In this document: piece by piece, positions 8,031 through 10,160 of the stretch
Layout: every line of letters starts with the position of its first letter
Numbering within the stretch: position 1 is the stretch's first letter
Assembly: GCF_000611645.1 (NCBI RefSeq)
Contig: NW_014011448.1
Coordinates: 1 to 10,160, forward strand
From: Monoraphidium neglectum
Taxonomy: Eukaryota > Chlorophyta > Chlorophyceae > Sphaeropleales > Selenastraceae
Direction of reading: 5' to 3'
DNA: 10,160 nt
The notes under the pieces: model-generated
What the model was told of the DNA's origin: nothing
The model's database searches: none
Seen by the model: the letters and a program-made list of their open reading frames with translations, nothing else
Program-made: the position numbers and the translations under genes

Positions 8031-9117
8031 GAGGTCGAAGATGCTGCCCCAGGCCCTCACAGATTCACGGCTAGCAACTAACATTGAAAAGTGAAGTGAG
8101 GGGGCATTGCATCAGCTTGGAACTTTAGCTGGCAACATCGGAGAGTGTGGTGGCGCCTTGTCCTGGGCATCATTGTCAATGCACATCATGTCATATTAGG
8201 CACCCACGCAGCCGCATCAAATTCCCACCAGCACGTGCGAGCAGTGTGTCCTGCACATCAAATGCAAATATAGTTAAAGTCCATCGTAGCATGCATGCAA
8301 ACATTCTTAACACTTTCGTGCAGGGTCAAGCAGGTAGCGGCATGCGAGGGCGCCGAGCGCACGGGTGGGAGCAGGGTGGGTGAGCACCAGCACCGGGAGC
8401 CGTCGTCCTGGCAGGTTGAGCGCACAAAGCAGGCCTGGGAGTGAGGTGCAAGCGGCAGCGCCAAGTTTCCTCATCTCCTCGCGTCCTCGCCGGAACACCT
8501 CTGATCACATAAGCAGAGACGAGATCTCATCACCGGTTGGCGCTTGCGTGCGCGTGCACCAGGCCTGCTGTAGACACCACAAGCGAGCGCAGTGTTTAGA
8601 GTGGCAGGCATTTGCGTGCACGAATGAAGTGGTGGCTCCATGTCGTGAACGTGCACATGTAGCACTCTTTCATGCAGCCAGACACATGGCAGGACGCGGC
8701 CTGCGAGAGCCCAGCAGTGAAGACGCACGAAAGGAGTGCAGGTGTGTGGGGGCGTGGGCGGCGCGTGGATGTGCAGCAGTCGCGCATGGAGTGGAGACGT
8801 GAGCATCGGGGACCTGCACAAGTTGATCTGGGGCAAGCGGCAGGGGAGTTGTCATTGAGTTGGATCATGTGAGCAGGTGCCGTGGCACGACACATCGCGC
8901 CGAGGCGGATTCGTCTCGCATTGGTGGAAAAGCGGCTAGCGTCATTTGATGCCGGCCAATACGGGCAGCTCGCTGCCTAAAAAGCAGTCACCTGTTCAGC
9001 AGCCGTCGTGCATTAGCATGCACCTGCCCACGACTGTGCATGTGTGTTGCTGCGCCGCCCATTGACCCAAACTAGCCCTGCCCAATAGCTGTGTTCCCAG
9101 CTTGCTTGTGTTGTTGC
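8031..9117. other. Spacer without a recognisable gene
   Basis: This is mixed-composition DNA with a plus-strand open frame of 145 codons at 8365-8802 and overlapping minus-strand frames of similar size. None has recognisable motifs or supporting splice sites. Short alternating GCATGCATGC-type palindromes occur (for example near 8290), as elsewhere in the window. Nothing else is seen. Confidence 0.4.
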
Positions 9118-9190
9118 TTACAATGCGCTGACAGCATCGCGGGCTTGTGGGTGCGACGGTGAGGGGACACATGTGTCATGTGCAGTTACA
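9118..9190 (-). promoter_or_regulatory. Two TGTAA signals, possible polyadenylation sites of the right-edge gene
   Basis: Minus-strand TGTAA occurs at 9190-9186 and 9122-9118. These are the first such signals downstream of the stop codon at 9868-9866, implying a 3' UTR of roughly 680-750 bases. That is long but not exceptional for green algae. The intervening GC-rich sequence 9191-9865 has only unconvincing open frames. Confidence 0.3.
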
Positions 9191-9865
9191 CAGTGACTAA
9201 GCCGCCAGCCGCCGCGGAATCGCGCAGGGCAGAGGCTGCGATGGAAATGCACACAGGTCACAGGGTTGGTACGCGAGACATCACAGGCAGGAGGGCCGAG
9301 GCACGGTGTCGCCGCCGGCTAGGGGCCAGGGACGCGTGGCGGGAAGGCGCGCGAGCAACGACCCGAGCCTGCCCTGCGGGCGGCTGCCGCCATCCCGAGC
9401 CCTCAACACCGCCGATGAGCATGCACAGAACCCAGACGCTCCGAAACACAAACGCTGGAATGGAACGGAACCCGCTACCTAGCACAAAGAACGTGCCCGA
9501 GGGCTCGATGATCCTAACCTGTCTGCACTACAAAAGCGACGTGAGAGAAACCGCAGGAACGCCGACGCGCGCCGCACCGCGAGCTGGCACGCTGCACTCC
9601 ACGCGTCGCGGGGGGCACCGCCAGCCGAGCCGACCAAGCACGGGCTGCTGACGCCACTCTGGGCGTACCCCCGCCGGTAGGCGGGCCGCCAGCCCCAAAA
9701 ACGCAACCGGCCCGCGTCGGCTGCGCCGCCGCCGGCAGCACGCTCGGCCGCCCCGCCTTCGCCGCCTGCGCCGCCGTGGGGCGGGGCGGGCACCACCCGT
9801 CCGCGCCCCCGGGCCCCAGCGGCGCCCCTCGTTGGCGGAGGCCCCTGTCCTGCGGAGCCGTGCTC

Positions 9866-9949
9866 TCATGTGAAGTGGTTCTCCACGTCCACCCCCGCGT
9901 CGGCCTCCTCCAGCGTGGCAAACTCCAGGAAGTGGGTCGGGCGGTGCAC
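9866..9949 (-). CDS. Terminal coding exon of a minus-strand gene running off the right edge
   Basis: A strong acceptor (CCTGCCTGCCCCCAG) ends at 9950. It is followed in phase 0 by 27 codons that begin VHRPTHFLEF, continue ATLEEADAGV and end DVENHFT with TGA at 9868-9866. The acidic, non-repetitive composition and exact fit of acceptor and stop suggest a genuine C-terminus. I cannot name the family from 27 residues. The upstream exon was not located in 9950-10160. Confidence 0.55.
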   Translation of the reverse strand: MHRPTHFLEFATLEEADAGVDVENHFT

Positions 9950-10160
9950 CTGGGGGCAGGCAGGGTTGTGCACGGGGACGAGGGGACGCGGGGCAGCGAT
10001 CAAAGGTAGGCGTGTGTGTGCGTGTGTATGCGTGCGCGTAGCAGTGCTCTAGCGGGCGTAAGCTGTGGCCCAAGGTGCCACTTTGATGGGTGCAGGGGTC
10101 CCGGAGATCGGGCCGTCGAGGCCGCGCCCCTAGCCCTTGCAATCCCAAGGGCGCTGGAAG
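9950..10160 (-). other. Intron upstream of the terminal exon (partial)
   Basis: It ends in the pyrimidine-rich acceptor at 9950 and contains CA/GT alternation near 10010-10035, like the oxidase introns. No convincing upstream exon or donor was found before the window ends, although a short exon near 10080-10150 cannot be excluded. Confidence 0.4.

Overview
The window looks like nuclear DNA of a GC-rich green alga (Chlorophyta, perhaps a Chlorella-like trebouxiophyte; the genus is an inference). The evidence is genes split by introns of about 185-450 bases with GTGAG/GTGCGC donors, exons much richer in GC than the spacers, TGTAA polyadenylation-type signals, AC microsatellites, and a plant-type peroxisomal acyl-CoA oxidase. 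No bacterial operons, mobile-element proteins, rRNA, tRNA or CRISPR arrays were seen. Every gene I can support lies on the minus strand, so each reads right to left.

Layout, left to right. Positions 1-2688 hold the 5' part of a peroxisomal acyl-CoA oxidase gene (ACX2/ACX3-like): seven exons whose splice phases all agree, giving the first 266 residues. The rest of the gene lies off the left edge. The gene carries a PTS2-like N-terminus with an unusual last residue, a GC-AG intron, and a 52-base tandem duplication that copies a 5' splice site. Positions 2689-3890 form a spacer with no recognisable gene; it should contain the oxidase promoter. Positions 3891-5710 hold a two-exon gene for a secreted protein of about 492 residues that I do not recognise. 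It carries two copies of a six-cysteine module joined by low-complexity Ser/Gly/Ala/Pro linkers, followed by a TGTAA signal.

Positions 5711-8100 are mostly spacer. They include an AT-rich spot with back-to-back TATA-like boxes near 6578-6595, an Ala/Ser/CTG-rich block at 6690-7500, and a weakly supported minus-strand coding stretch at 7567-8025. Positions 8031-9865 show no gene and end in what is probably the long 3' UTR of the last gene. At 9866-9949 lies the terminal coding exon of a minus-strand gene that continues off the right edge.

The genes do not form an obvious pathway. The oxidase performs the first step of peroxisomal fatty-acid beta-oxidation; the cysteine-module protein is predicted to be secreted or extracellular. 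The most novel element is this duplicated six-cysteine module and the gene that carries it.
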